Shown in pieces: positions 41,426 to 50,529 of a stretch of 64,000 bases of DNA (within the stretch, counting starts at the first letter, position 1; each line of letters opens with the position of its first letter). This DNA comes from DATJZG01 sp035499295. Its GTDB lineage: Bacteria > Myxococcota > Myxococcia > Myxococcales > Anaeromyxobacteraceae. The notes under the pieces were generated by a model. It saw only the letters and a list, made by a program, of their open reading frames with translations. It made no database searches and was not told where the DNA came from. The stretch lies in the NCBI GenBank assembly GCA_035499295.1, contig DATJZG010000082.1, positions 62,001 to 126,000 of the forward strand, in the 5' to 3' direction. A program made the position numbers and the translations under genes.

Positions 41426-41791
41426 ATGCCATCCAAGCCTTCCCGCGAGCTGGAGACGTTCCCCAATCCCAGGCCGGGGCGTCCCTACGAGATCTCCATG
41501 GAGTGCCCGGAGTTCACCTGCCTGTGCCCGAAGACGGGCCAGCCGGACTTCGCGGTGATCCGCATCCGCTTCTTCCCGGCGAGGCGGTGCGTGGAGCTGA
41601 AGAGCCTGAAGCTCTACCTGTGGAGCTTCCGCGACGAGGGGCACTTCCACGAGGCGGTCACCAACCGCATCTGCGACGACCTGGTGGAGGCGCTCCATCC
41701 CCGCTGGCTCGAGGTCCAGGGCGACTTCGGCGTGCGCGGCGGCATCCACACCGTGGTGACCGCTCGCCACGGCCGCCGGCCGAACGTCTAG
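41426..41791 (+). CDS. queF: NADPH-dependent 7-cyano-7-deazaguanine reductase, short type
   Basis: QueF reduces preQ0 to preQ1 for the queuosine modification of tRNA. The 121-residue length is that of the unimodular type. EFTCLCPKTGQPDF carries the catalytic cysteine (C34), and the QueF motif VELKSLKLYLWSFRDEGHFHE binds NADPH and substrate. ATG at 41426 starts directly after a -10 box. No other queuosine gene is in the window. Confidence 0.95.
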   Translation: MPSKPSRELETFPNPRPGRPYEISMECPEFTCLCPKTGQPDFAVIRIRFFPARRCVELKSLKLYLWSFRDEGHFHEAVTNRICDDLVEALHPRWLEVQGDFGVRGGIHTVVTARHGRRPNV

Positions 41792-41904
41792 GCGCCTCCG
41801 GCCCCTGCCCCCCTTGATCCGGTGACTTGCGCGCCGGCGCTCGCCCGGCTTCGGCGGCTCGCGGGTGGGAGGGGCGCGCCATTCGGCAGGCCGCCCTCCG
41901 GTGG

Positions 41905-41913
41905 TGCTAGATT
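41905..41913 (+). promoter_or_regulatory. Extended -10 box of the kinase gene (TGCTAGATT)
   Basis: TG-C-TAGATT ends eight bases before the ATG at 41922, with the same GGTGCTA-12-ATG spacing as kdsD and queF. TAGATTCG...CCATG also matches the minus-strand lipoprotein start at 16708. No -35 or Shine-Dalgarno is seen. Confidence 0.42.
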
Positions 41914-41921
41914 CGAGCTCC

Positions 41922-43694
41922 ATGGTGGCCGACGGCGACGCCCACAGCCCCGCGCCGTCCCGCTCGGGAACGGGCAAGCCTCCCTTCCACCCGGAGTCGC
42001 TCCTCGGAACCACGCTCGACGGCCGCTACCGCATCTCGGCCCACCTCGCCTCGGGGGGGATGGGGGCGGTTTTCCGGGCCGAGCACGTCTACATGCGCAA
42101 GGACGTGGCGCTGAAGGTGCTCCGGCCGGACCTGTCCGCGTCCGCCGACCTCGCCGAGCGCTTCCGGCGGGAGTCCGAGATCGCCGCCTCGCTGAACCAC
42201 GAGAACATCGTCCGCGTCACCGACTTCGGTCGCAGCCCGGAGGGCTACCTCTTCCTCGCCATGGAGCTCCTCGAGGGCGAGAGCCTGTTCGAGCGGCTGC
42301 GCCACAGCGGGCCGCTCTCCCCGGGCGAGGCGGTGCCCATCCTCCTGCAGGTGTGCGCGGGGCTCGAGGCCGCCCACCGCCGCGCCGTGGTGCACCGGGA
42401 CCTGAAGCCCGAGAACATCTTCCTCCACGCTCCGCAGGGCGGCCCACCCACGGTGAAGATCCTGGACTTCGGCATCGCCAAGATCTCCGACCCGCTCGGA
42501 CCCGCCGCCGCCGACGCCGGGATGGTGGTGGGCACACCCGAGTACCTCTCGCCGGAGCAGGCGTTCGGGCAGGAGGTGGACTCGCGCGCCGACATCTACG
42601 CGGTGGGCATCGTCGCCTGGCGCATGCTGGCGGGGCGTCACCCCTTCCCGGCCGACAACCCCCGCGCCCTGGTGATGAAGCAGGCCACCGAGCCCGTGCC
42701 CGCCCTCGGGGAGGTCCGCCCGGACCTGGCGGTCTTCCCCTTCCTGCTCGCCACCGTCGCCCGCGCCTGCGCCAAGGACCCGGACCGCCGCCCCGGGAGC
42801 GCCGCCGAGCTCGCCGGCGAGCTGGCCCGCTCGGTGGGCCTGCCCACACCCTCGACCCCGCTCGTCGCGAGGAGTTCCCCGGCCCTGGAGGCCGGCGACA
42901 CCGTGGCGGGCGAGTCGGTGACGGTGTCCCTGCCCACCCCGCTCCCCAGGGTCGCCGCGCCCCAGCGCCGGCGGCGGCTCTGGCGCCCGGCGGGAGTGGC
43001 GGCCCTGGCGGTGGCGGCGCTGGTCGCGGCGGTGGTCCTCGTCTCCCGCGGCGGCCCCGTCCCCCGCGTCGAGGGGCTCCTGGCGGAGGGAAAGGCGGAC
43101 CAGGCGCGCGAGCTCGCCGCCGCCGTCCTGGAGGAGCAGCCCGGCGACGCCCGCCTCCGGGCGCTGCTCGGCCTCGCCCAGGAGCGGAGCGGCCGCCTGG
43201 CGGCCGCGCTCGACAGCCTGGAGACGACGGCCCAGCTCGACCCCGCCGCGCTCGACGGAGAGGCGCTCCTGGCCCTCGCCAGCGCGCTTGGCCGCGACCG
43301 CCGCGGCGCCGAGCGGGCCGCGAAGGCGCTCGCCCGGGTGGGCCCGAGGGCCGCCCCGGCGGTGGCGGCGGTGGTGCCGCGGACCTCCGGGGCGGTCCGG
43401 CTCAGGTCGCTCGAGCTCCTGCGCGCCCTCGGGGCGGAGGACCGGGTCGACCTGGTCGCGTCCTGGGCCCCCCTGCTCGTGGACCCGGACTGCGACCTCC
43501 GGCGGGCGGCCGTCCGCAGGCTCTCCGAGAGCGGCAGCCCCTCCGCCATCCCCTACCTGAAGGCGCTGGCGGAGCGGCGCGAGGAGCACGCGGTGATCCC
43601 GGTGCTCAAGCTGGTGCGCGCCGACCCGGTGTGCGGGGCGAGGGAGGCCGAGGAGGCCCTGCAGCGCCTCCAGCCGGCGGCGCGCCGCCGGTGA
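41922..43694 (+). CDS. Serine/threonine protein kinase with membrane segment and C-terminal helical repeats
   Basis: A 590-residue Hanks-type kinase. The catalytic domain (about 35-300) has ASGGMGAVF, the ATP lysine in VALKVLRP, D160 in HRDLKPEN, DFGIAK and GTPEYLSPEQ, so it should be active. A single membrane segment near 360-378 splits the cytosolic kinase from an outer part. The outer part starts with a TPR-like region (LLAEGKADQARELA, RSGRLAAALDSLE) and ends with HEAT-like repeats (about 470-590). This is a common myxobacterial sensor-kinase form. A stem-loop separates it from pepA. Confidence 0.9.
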   Translation: MVADGDAHSPAPSRSGTGKPPFHPESLLGTTLDGRYRISAHLASGGMGAVFRAEHVYMRKDVALKVLRPDLSASADLAERFRRESEIAASLNHENIVRVTDFGRSPEGYLFLAMELLEGESLFERLRHSGPLSPGEAVPILLQVCAGLEAAHRRAVVHRDLKPENIFLHAPQGGPPTVKILDFGIAKISDPLGPAAADAGMVVGTPEYLSPEQAFGQEVDSRADIYAVGIVAWRMLAGRHPFPADNPRALVMKQATEPVPALGEVRPDLAVFPFLLATVARACAKDPDRRPGSAAELAGELARSVGLPTPSTPLVARSSPALEAGDTVAGESVTVSLPTPLPRVAAPQRRRRLWRPAGVAALAVAALVAAVVLVSRGGPVPRVEGLLAEGKADQARELAAAVLEEQPGDARLRALLGLAQERSGRLAAALDSLETTAQLDPAALDGEALLALASALGRDRRGAERAAKALARVGPRAAPAVAAVVPRTSGAVRLRSLELLRALGAEDRVDLVASWAPLLVDPDCDLRRAAVRRLSESGSPSAIPYLKALAERREEHAVIPVLKLVRADPVCGAREAEEALQRLQPAARRR

Positions 43695-43714
43695 ACGTGG
43701 TATCCATTTTCACT

Positions 43715-43737
43715 GCCCCCGCCGACGTGGCGGGGGC
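43715..43737 (+). terminator. Perfect 9-bp stem-loop between the kinase gene and pepA
   Basis: GCCCCCGCC, loop GACGT, GGCGGGGGC. It lies 20 bases after the kinase stop and directly before the pepA Shine-Dalgarno (GGGAGGAG, 43740-43747). It may be a terminator without U-tract, or a leader structure that affects pepA expression. Confidence 0.5.
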
Positions 43738-43749
43738 CGGGAGGAGCGC

Positions 43750-45300
43750 ATGAAGGTGGAGGTGACGGGGGCGGCGCCGCTGGAAGCCGAGGCCTCGGTG
43801 CTGGCCATCCCGGTGTTCGAGGACGAGGTCTCGGGAGGCAAGGGGTGGTTCGCCGAGGTCGACCGGCGCCTTTCCGGCCACCTCGCGTCCGCCGCCAAGG
43901 AGGAGGACTTCGAGGGGAAGCCCGACCAGAGCCTCCTCTTGCGCACGCTCGGCAAGCTGCGCGCCGATCGCGTGCTCCTCCTCGGCATGGGCCCGCGCGA
44001 TCCTGCCCAGGGTGCCCTCCAGGCGAGCGGGTTCGAGGCCCTGCGCATGGCGGCCGGGAAGGCCGCCCGCGGCGCCCAGAAGGCGGGGGCCACGCGCCTC
44101 GCGTTCGTCGCCCCCCGCTTCCCCGGCCAGACCGCTCACGAGGCGCGCGCCATCGTCGAGGGGGCGCTCCTCGGCGCCTACCGCTTCGACCGCTACAAGA
44201 GCGACCGGAAGAAGGCGAGGGACGTGGAGCAGCTCATCGTCCTCGTACCCCAGGGGCTGGAGCGGTCCAAGGAGGTGAAGGAGTCGGTGGCGCTCGCCCG
44301 CTCCGTCGCCTGGTCCGTCGCCTGGGCGCGCGACCAGGTGAACTCGCCCCCGCTGGAGTGCACCCCGACCCGGCTGGCGCTCGCCGCCCGCGAGCTCGCC
44401 AAGGAGGCGGGCCTCCACGCCGAGGTGCTCGGCCCCCGCGAGATCGCCGGGCTTCGCATGGGCATGTTCCTCGGCGTCACCCGCGGCTCGGCCGAGGAGC
44501 CGCGGCTCGTCAAGATCTCCTACCTCCCGAAGGGCTCGGCCGCGAAGAAGGCGCCCATCGTCTTCGTCGGCAAGGCCATCACCTTCGACTCCGGCGGCCT
44601 CTCCCTCAAGCCCACCGAGAGCATGGTGGACATGAAGACGGACATGGCCGGGGCCGCCGCCGCCATCGCCGCCATGAAGGTGGTGGCGGAGCTCCGGCCG
44701 CCCTTCCCGGTGCACGCGCTGGTGGGCGCGTGCGAGAACATGCCCGGCGGGCGCGCCTACAAGCCCTCGGACGTCCTCATCGCGCGCAACGGCAAGACGG
44801 TCGAGATCACCAACACCGACGCCGAGGGTCGCCTCGTCCTCGGCGACGTGCTCGCCTGGGGGGTGGAGACGCTCAAGCCGGCCCTGCTCGTGGACCTCGC
44901 CACCCTCACCGGCGCCTGCATCGTTGCCCTGGGGATGACCACCGTAGGCGCCTTCGGGCCCGACGGTCCGGCCATCGAGTCGATCCTCGCCGCCGCCCGC
45001 TCCGCGGGCGAGGACGCCTGGCGCCTCCCCCTCACCGAGTCGGTGAAGGAGGAGTTGAAGAGCGACGTGGCGGATCTGAAGAACGCCGGGGCGCGCTGGG
45101 GCGGCTCCATCAGCGCCGCCCTCTTCCTGAAGGAGTTCGTGGGCGACACTCCCTGGGCCCACCTCGACATCGCCGGGCCCTCCAACGCCTCCAAGGAGCG
45201 GGGCTACATCGCCAAGGGCGGCACCGGCGTGGGCGTCCGCACGCTGGTGGAACTCGTCCGCGCGCGCCAGGCGGAGGAGTCGCTCCCGCCCCGGCACTGA
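43750..45300 (+). CDS. pepA: Leucyl aminopeptidase (M17 cytosol aminopeptidase)
   Basis: A cytosolic two-metal aminopeptidase of 516 residues that trims N-terminal residues from peptides. The C-terminal catalytic domain has the metal and catalytic residues in GKAITFDSGGLSLKP, MKTDMAGAAA and NTDAEGRLVLGD. The N-terminal macro-like domain is present (about 1-160). E. coli PepA also binds DNA; whether this one does is unknown. ATG at 43750 has a strong GGGAGGAG ribosome site. It is convergent with the tricorn-type protease gene, 18 bases apart. Confidence 0.95.
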   Translation: MKVEVTGAAPLEAEASVLAIPVFEDEVSGGKGWFAEVDRRLSGHLASAAKEEDFEGKPDQSLLLRTLGKLRADRVLLLGMGPRDPAQGALQASGFEALRMAAGKAARGAQKAGATRLAFVAPRFPGQTAHEARAIVEGALLGAYRFDRYKSDRKKARDVEQLIVLVPQGLERSKEVKESVALARSVAWSVAWARDQVNSPPLECTPTRLALAARELAKEAGLHAEVLGPREIAGLRMGMFLGVTRGSAEEPRLVKISYLPKGSAAKKAPIVFVGKAITFDSGGLSLKPTESMVDMKTDMAGAAAAIAAMKVVAELRPPFPVHALVGACENMPGGRAYKPSDVLIARNGKTVEITNTDAEGRLVLGDVLAWGVETLKPALLVDLATLTGACIVALGMTTVGAFGPDGPAIESILAAARSAGEDAWRLPLTESVKEELKSDVADLKNAGARWGGSISAALFLKEFVGDTPWAHLDIAGPSNASKERGYIAKGGTGVGVRTLVELVRARQAEESLPPRH

Positions 45301-45318
45301 GCGGGCCGGCGGCGGCGC

Positions 45319-48300
45319 CTACCCCGGCCCTCCCGGGCGCGCCGCGGGGGAGCGGAGGTCCTTCGAGGGGGGCGGCGGCGGCAGGGCGGGCTTCTCCGCC
45401 TCCACGCGCTTCACCACCTCGGCGATGGCCCGCTCGAGCTGGGCGTCCTTCCCGGCGAGCACGTCCGCCGGCAGGTTGTCGACCTCGATGTCGGGCGCCA
45501 CCCCGTCGTTCTCGGCTACCCACCGTCCCCTGAGGTCGTAGATCCCGAACTCGGGGACGAGCGCGTACCCGCCGTCCACCAGCCCGGAGGCGAGCGACCG
45601 GATGCCGACCGTGCCGCCCCAGGTGCGCTCCCCGACGATGGGACCGAGCCCGTAGGTTCGGAAGAACCAGGGGAAGATGTCTCCGTCGGACGCGGAGTAT
45701 TGGTTGGCGATGGCCACCATGGGGCCGAGGAAGGCCGCCTGGGGCCACGTTTGGGGCTGCTCGCCGCGCCAGTTCGACATCCCCACCGGCCGGCGCCGCA
45801 GGCGCTCCAGGATCATCTGCGACACGAAGCCGCCGCCGTTCGCGCGCACGTCGACGATGAGCCCTTCCTTGTGGACCTGCGGATAGTACTGGCGGATGAA
45901 CTCGGTGAGCCCGCGCCCTCCCATGTCGGGAACGTGGACGTAGCCCACCCGCCCCTTCGTGGCCTCGTCCACCCGGCGCCGGTTGCCCTCCACCCAGTCG
46001 TAGTAGCGGAGGTCCCACTCGTTCGCGAGCGGCTGCACCGAGACCTCGCGGGAACCCTCCAGGGCGGGTTTCCCGTTGACGGTGAGCGTCACGGTCCGGC
46101 CCGGGGTCTGCGCCAGGAGCCGGTAGGGCTCGTCCGAGCTCCGAAGCTCCTGGCCGTCGACGGCGAGCAGGTACTCCCCGGCCGCCACCTTGACTCCCGG
46201 GACGGCGAGCGGCGACCGGCGAGCCTCGATCCAGTTCTGGCCGGGGAGGATGCGGGCGATGCGCCAGCGCCCCGCCGCGGCGTCGAGCTCGAGGTCGGCT
46301 CCCAGCGTCCCCACCGGCACCCGCTCCGGCTTGGGCAGGTCGCCGCCTCCCACGTAAGTGTGGCCCGAACCGAGCTCGCCGACCATCTCGCCGAGGACGT
46401 AGGTGAGGTCGTAGCGATGGGTCACGTGGGGCAGAAGCGGCTCGTACCTCCTCCTCATCGCCGGCCAGTCGACCTCCCCCATGTCCGACAGGTAGAAGAA
46501 GTCCCGGTAGAGACGCCAGGTCTCGGCGAAGACCTGGCCCCACTCGGCCTGCGGGTCGAGCTCCATCCGCATCCCGTCGAGCTTCAGGGCCCCGTCCCCG
46601 GCCTTCAGCCCCTCCTTGGGCTCGACGATGCCCCAGGTCTTGTCGACCTTGTAGAGGAGCTTCGCCCCGTCGGCCGAGACCTCGAAGCGCTCCACGTTCG
46701 CGAGCAGCTCCGACTCCTTGCGCTTGTCGAGGTCGTACATCCGGAGCGAGCCCCTCGTCGGCCCCTCCTCGGTGAGCTCCCGGGTGGGGAAGGCGATCCA
46801 GTAGACCTTGCCCTTCGCCGCGCGCAGCCCCCGGTCGTTGCCGGGGGGCACGGGGAAGGCCACGATGCGCTCCTGGATCCCGGGGAGGTCGATCTTCACC
46901 GGTTCCGGCCGCTTTTCCTTCTCCTTCCTCTCCTTCTCCTCCTTCTCCTTCCTTCGCTCGGCCTCGCGCGCCTCGGGCGACTTCACCTCGTCGCTCCGGG
47001 GCGCGAACGGCGAGGGGAGCTCGGCGCGCAGCGGGATGGCGTGGGGCCGCGTCATCTTGTTCACCGTGTAGGAGAGCTCCAGGTGCCCGAGCGTCGGCGC
47101 CACGTCGCGGTCCGAGAGGAGGTAGAGGTACTTCCCCTCCGGGTCGAAGACGGGCGCGTGGCTCTCGAAGGCACCGGAGGTGACCTGGGTGACGGCGCGG
47201 CCGTCGAGCGAGTAGAGGAAGATGGCCGAGAGGTCGCTGGCGGTGTCGGTGGCGTAGGCGAGCCAGCGGGAGTCGGGCGACCAGGCGTACTCCGAGATCT
47301 CGGTGCGCTCCGCCTTGGTCACGAGCACCGGTTTCTTGTCGGCGATCGACACCCACCAGAGCCGCAGCCCTCGGTCGGCGTAGGCGATCTTGGTGGAGTC
47401 GGGCGACCAGACGGGAGGGAAGCGCCAGCTGGGAGGGCCGTTCGTCAGCTGCACCGGCCTCGACTTTGCGTCCTGGGCGAGCAGGTAGAGCTCTTCCTCG
47501 CCGGTCGCGTCGGAGAAGTAGGCGAGGAAGCGGCCGTCGGGCGACCAGACCGCATTCCTCTCCCTCACCCCCTGGGTGCGGGTGACGTTGCGCACGTCCC
47601 CCTGCTCGGCGGGAACCGTGAAGACGTCGCCGCGCGCGGTGAAGACGGCGCGCTGCCCGTCGGGCGAGAGCGCCGCATCGGTCACCCGCTCCTCCACCCT
47701 CACCCAGCGCTTGCGCGCGTCGCGCTGGTCGTCGGGCAGATCGACCCTCACCTTGCGCGCCACCCCCTCGGCCGGGTCGAAGAGGTAGAGGAAGCCGCCG
47801 TTCTCGAACACGATCTTCCCGGACCCGGAGTGCGCCCACTTCACGTCGTACTCGGTGAAGTTCGTCGCCCGCGTCGTCGTGCGGGTGGCGAGGTCGTAGC
47901 GCCACAGGTTCACCTTCCAGTTCTCGCGGTCGGAGAGGAAGTAGATCGCTCCCCCGATCCACATGGGCTGGGTGTCGGTGCCGCGCCAGTCGGTGATCCG
48001 CTCCAGCCCGTGCGAGGCGAGGTCGTAGATCCACACGTCCTGAGCGAGCCCGCCCTGGTAGCGCTTCCAGGTTCGGAAGTCGCGGAAGATGCGGGTGATG
48101 GCCGCCTTCTTCCCGTCGGGGGAGAAGGAGGCGAAGCCCACCTCGGGCAGCGGGAAGCGCCTCACCGGGCCGCCTTCCGGGCGCACCGTGTACGGCTCCC
48201 CGATGAAGCCGCCGATGGGGCCGCGCTGGCTGCGGAAGAGGATCTCCCCCTCCGGGGTGAAGCCGACGACCATGTTGTCGAAACCCATCCTCTCGGGTAG

Positions 48301-48636
48301 GTCGCGCGCCGGGTACCAGGTGAGGCGCCGCGGCGCCCCGCCCGAGGCGGGAATCACGTACACGTCCGAGGAGCCGTCGTACTGCCCGGTGAAGGCGATG
48401 TAGCGGCCGTCGGGGGAGAAGCGGGGGAAGAGCTCCAGCCCCTCGCCGCTCGTGAGCCTGCGCGCGGCGCCGCCCGACGTCGGGACGCTCCAGAGGTCCC
48501 CGCCGTGGGAAAAGACGATGGTGTCTCCGTGGATGTCGGGGAAGCGGAGCAGCCGCGCGTCCTCGAGGGCCAGCGCCGGCGCCCCGGAGAGGGCGAGCGC
48601 GACGAGGAAGGTGGCTCGGGCAGTGCGTGCGGGCAT
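45319..48636 (-). CDS. Tricorn-type S41 protease
   Basis: A 1105-residue exported protein with a signal peptide ending near ALA (residue about 22). Two beta-propeller regions follow (WD/TolB-like repeats such as RFSPDGRYIAFTG, VWSPDGRFLAYFSD, AWSPDSRWLAYATD; about 25-640). The second propeller is interrupted by a highly charged Lys/Glu linker. A C1 helical segment, PDZ domain and S41 catalytic domain complete it. Catalytic residues visible are His (LGSGHTYVGG), Ser (QYSASDGDIFPW) and Glu (VGERTWGGTVG). It should degrade peptides in the periplasm. ATG at 48636 has GGAGG seven bases upstream, and TCTAAT (minus, 48664-48669) is a likely -10. Confidence 0.92.
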   Translation of the reverse strand: MPARTARATFLVALALSGAPALALEDARLLRFPDIHGDTIVFSHGGDLWSVPTSGGAARRLTSGEGLELFPRFSPDGRYIAFTGQYDGSSDVYVIPASGGAPRRLTWYPARDLPERMGFDNMVVGFTPEGEILFRSQRGPIGGFIGEPYTVRPEGGPVRRFPLPEVGFASFSPDGKKAAITRIFRDFRTWKRYQGGLAQDVWIYDLASHGLERITDWRGTDTQPMWIGGAIYFLSDRENWKVNLWRYDLATRTTTRATNFTEYDVKWAHSGSGKIVFENGGFLYLFDPAEGVARKVRVDLPDDQRDARKRWVRVEERVTDAALSPDGQRAVFTARGDVFTVPAEQGDVRNVTRTQGVRERNAVWSPDGRFLAYFSDATGEEELYLLAQDAKSRPVQLTNGPPSWRFPPVWSPDSTKIAYADRGLRLWWVSIADKKPVLVTKAERTEISEYAWSPDSRWLAYATDTASDLSAIFLYSLDGRAVTQVTSGAFESHAPVFDPEGKYLYLLSDRDVAPTLGHLELSYTVNKMTRPHAIPLRAELPSPFAPRSDEVKSPEAREAERRKEKEEKERKEKEKRPEPVKIDLPGIQERIVAFPVPPGNDRGLRAAKGKVYWIAFPTRELTEEGPTRGSLRMYDLDKRKESELLANVERFEVSADGAKLLYKVDKTWGIVEPKEGLKAGDGALKLDGMRMELDPQAEWGQVFAETWRLYRDFFYLSDMGEVDWPAMRRRYEPLLPHVTHRYDLTYVLGEMVGELGSGHTYVGGGDLPKPERVPVGTLGADLELDAAAGRWRIARILPGQNWIEARRSPLAVPGVKVAAGEYLLAVDGQELRSSDEPYRLLAQTPGRTVTLTVNGKPALEGSREVSVQPLANEWDLRYYDWVEGNRRRVDEATKGRVGYVHVPDMGGRGLTEFIRQYYPQVHKEGLIVDVRANGGGFVSQMILERLRRRPVGMSNWRGEQPQTWPQAAFLGPMVAIANQYSASDGDIFPWFFRTYGLGPIVGERTWGGTVGIRSLASGLVDGGYALVPEFGIYDLRGRWVAENDGVAPDIEVDNLPADVLAGKDAQLERAIAEVVKRVEAEKPALPPPPPSKDLRSPAARPGGPG

Positions 48637-48808
48637 CGAAGGACCTCCGGCGGGGGCGGGCGGATTAGACAACACTTCCCGGCGGAGCGGGGAGCGCCGG
48701 GACGGGACCTCCCCGCTTCCCCGCCGCCGCGTCTTGCAAGCCGGGGCTCCGCGGGATAACAAACGGCGCCTGGCGCTCGGCTCGGGAGCGGCGCCGAGGA
48801 GATTGGGC

Positions 48809-50509
48809 ATGCACGGGCGCACCGGCAGCGGGTTCTTCGTCCTCGTCCTTCTCCTCCGGCCGGCGTACGCCGCGGAGCCCGCGGCCGTGCCGGCGCTGAG
48901 CCCGCCGGAGCGCGCCGCGGCCTCGCGGGTGACCGCCGAGGAGATCTCCGCCCACACGCGCTTCCTCGCCGACGACCTCCTCGAGGGGCGCTTTCCCGGC
49001 ACCCGCGGCGACGAGCTCGCCGTCCACTACCTGGCGTCGGAGATGGAGGCGATGGGCCTTCTTCCCGGCGTCCCCTCTCGCGACGGCGGGGCCCCCTCGT
49101 GGATCCAGCCCGTGCCGCTCGTTCGCCACGTGAGCGCGGTGCCCGACCAGATCGCCTTCGTCCGCGGCGCGGAGCGCCTCTCGCTGCCGACCGGGCCCGG
49201 CACCGACGCCAAGGTGGTGGTCCGGTCGCTCGGGGACACCGACCACGTGCAGGTGCGCGACGCCGAGCTCGTCTTCGTGGGCTACGGCATCGTGGCTCCG
49301 GAGAAGGGCTGGGACGACTACCGCGGCGTCGACGTGCGCGGGAAGGTGGTGGTGCTCCTCAACTTCAACCCCCCCTTCGCCGGGGACGGCGTCCGCGTCT
49401 GGTACGGCCGATGGGACTACAAGTACCTGGAGGCGGCACGCCACGGCGCCGCCGGCGCGCTCCTCATCCACACCACCGAGTCGGCGAGCTACCCGTGGCA
49501 GGTGGTGGCCACCTCCAACCGGAAGGTGGGCTTCGCGCTCCCTCCCGACGGGGAGCCCCGCCTGCCCTTCGAGGGCTGGATCGCGCACGACGCCGCCGAG
49601 CGCCTCTTCGCCATGGCCGGGCGCAAGCTCGACGCCGACGAGGCCGCCGCCAGGGACGTGAAGGCGAGGGGCGCCCGCGGCATCCCCCTCGGCATCACCC
49701 TGTCGCTCGACATGCCGGTGAGGAGGGAGCGGATCGAGAGCGCCAACGTGGTCGGGCTGCTGCCCGGGAGCGACCCCGAGCTCAGGTCCGAGGCCGTCGT
49801 CTTCACCGCCCACCACGATCACCTGGGCCTGCGCAGCCCGGCGGTGGAGGGGCAGCGCAACGTCTACAGCGGGGCGCTCGACAACGCCTCCGGCTGTGCC
49901 TCCGTCCTCGCCATCGCCCGGGCCGCCGCCAGCGCGGCCCCGCGGCGCTCGCTCCTCTTCCTCTTCGTGACCGCGGAGGAGCAGGGGCTGCTCGGCTCGC
50001 GCTGGTTCGCCCGGCACCCCACCGTCCCTGCCGGGCGCATCGCCGCCGACATCAACTCCGACGTGGTGAACCGCTTTGGGCGAACGAGCGACCTCGCGAT
50101 GCTCGGGCTCGGGAAGTCCACCCTGGACGCCGAGGTGGCCGCGGTGGCCGCGGCCCAGGGACGCACCGTGCACGGCGACCCCTTTCCCGACCGCGGCTCC
50201 TTCTACCGTTCGGACAACTTCGAGTTCGCGAAGGTCGGCGTCCCGGTGGTGTCGGTGGTGGGCGGCCCGACCTACGTCGGCCGGCCGCCGGGCTGGGGCA
50301 AGGAGCAGGTGGACCGTTACGTGGCGCAGGACTACCACCAGACGACCGACACCTATCCTCCGGCTCCCGCCTCCTGGGACCTCGGCGGAGCCGTCGAGGA
50401 CGCCCAGCTGCAGTTGGTGGTCGGGCTGCGGGTGGCGGATGCCCCCACCCTGCCCGCCTGGAAGCCGGGAGACGAGTTCGAGCAAGCGCGCCTCCAGGCG
50501 GCCCGCTAG
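48809..50509 (+). CDS. Secreted M28 aminopeptidase
   Basis: A 566-residue exported zinc peptidase. The signal peptide (GFFVLVLLLRPAYAA) ends near residue 22. A PA-like insert (about 130-290) precedes the M28 core. The zinc ligands are TAHHDHLGL (His), SGALDNASG (Asp), TAEEQGLLGS (Glu), INSDVVNRFG (Asp) and QDYHQTTDTY (His). It lacks the PDZ domain of the homologue at 5.4 kb. ATG at 48809 has GAGGAG seven bases upstream. It is divergent from the tricorn-type gene, giving a 172-base shared control region with a weak TTGCAA-17-TAACAA promoter candidate for this gene. Confidence 0.9.
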   Translation: MHGRTGSGFFVLVLLLRPAYAAEPAAVPALSPPERAAASRVTAEEISAHTRFLADDLLEGRFPGTRGDELAVHYLASEMEAMGLLPGVPSRDGGAPSWIQPVPLVRHVSAVPDQIAFVRGAERLSLPTGPGTDAKVVVRSLGDTDHVQVRDAELVFVGYGIVAPEKGWDDYRGVDVRGKVVVLLNFNPPFAGDGVRVWYGRWDYKYLEAARHGAAGALLIHTTESASYPWQVVATSNRKVGFALPPDGEPRLPFEGWIAHDAAERLFAMAGRKLDADEAAARDVKARGARGIPLGITLSLDMPVRRERIESANVVGLLPGSDPELRSEAVVFTAHHDHLGLRSPAVEGQRNVYSGALDNASGCASVLAIARAAASAAPRRSLLFLFVTAEEQGLLGSRWFARHPTVPAGRIAADINSDVVNRFGRTSDLAMLGLGKSTLDAEVAAVAAAQGRTVHGDPFPDRGSFYRSDNFEFAKVGVPVVSVVGGPTYVGRPPGWGKEQVDRYVAQDYHQTTDTYPPAPASWDLGGAVEDAQLQLVVGLRVADAPTLPAWKPGDEFEQARLQAAR

Positions 50510-50529
50510 CGGCGGGACCGGGGCGACAG

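Noticed and set aside
46900..46990. Lys/Glu repeat inside the tricorn-type protease as a frameshift or repeat expansion
   Set aside because: The frame stays open with homologous propeller sequence on both sides; charged linkers between propeller and core are normal in this family.
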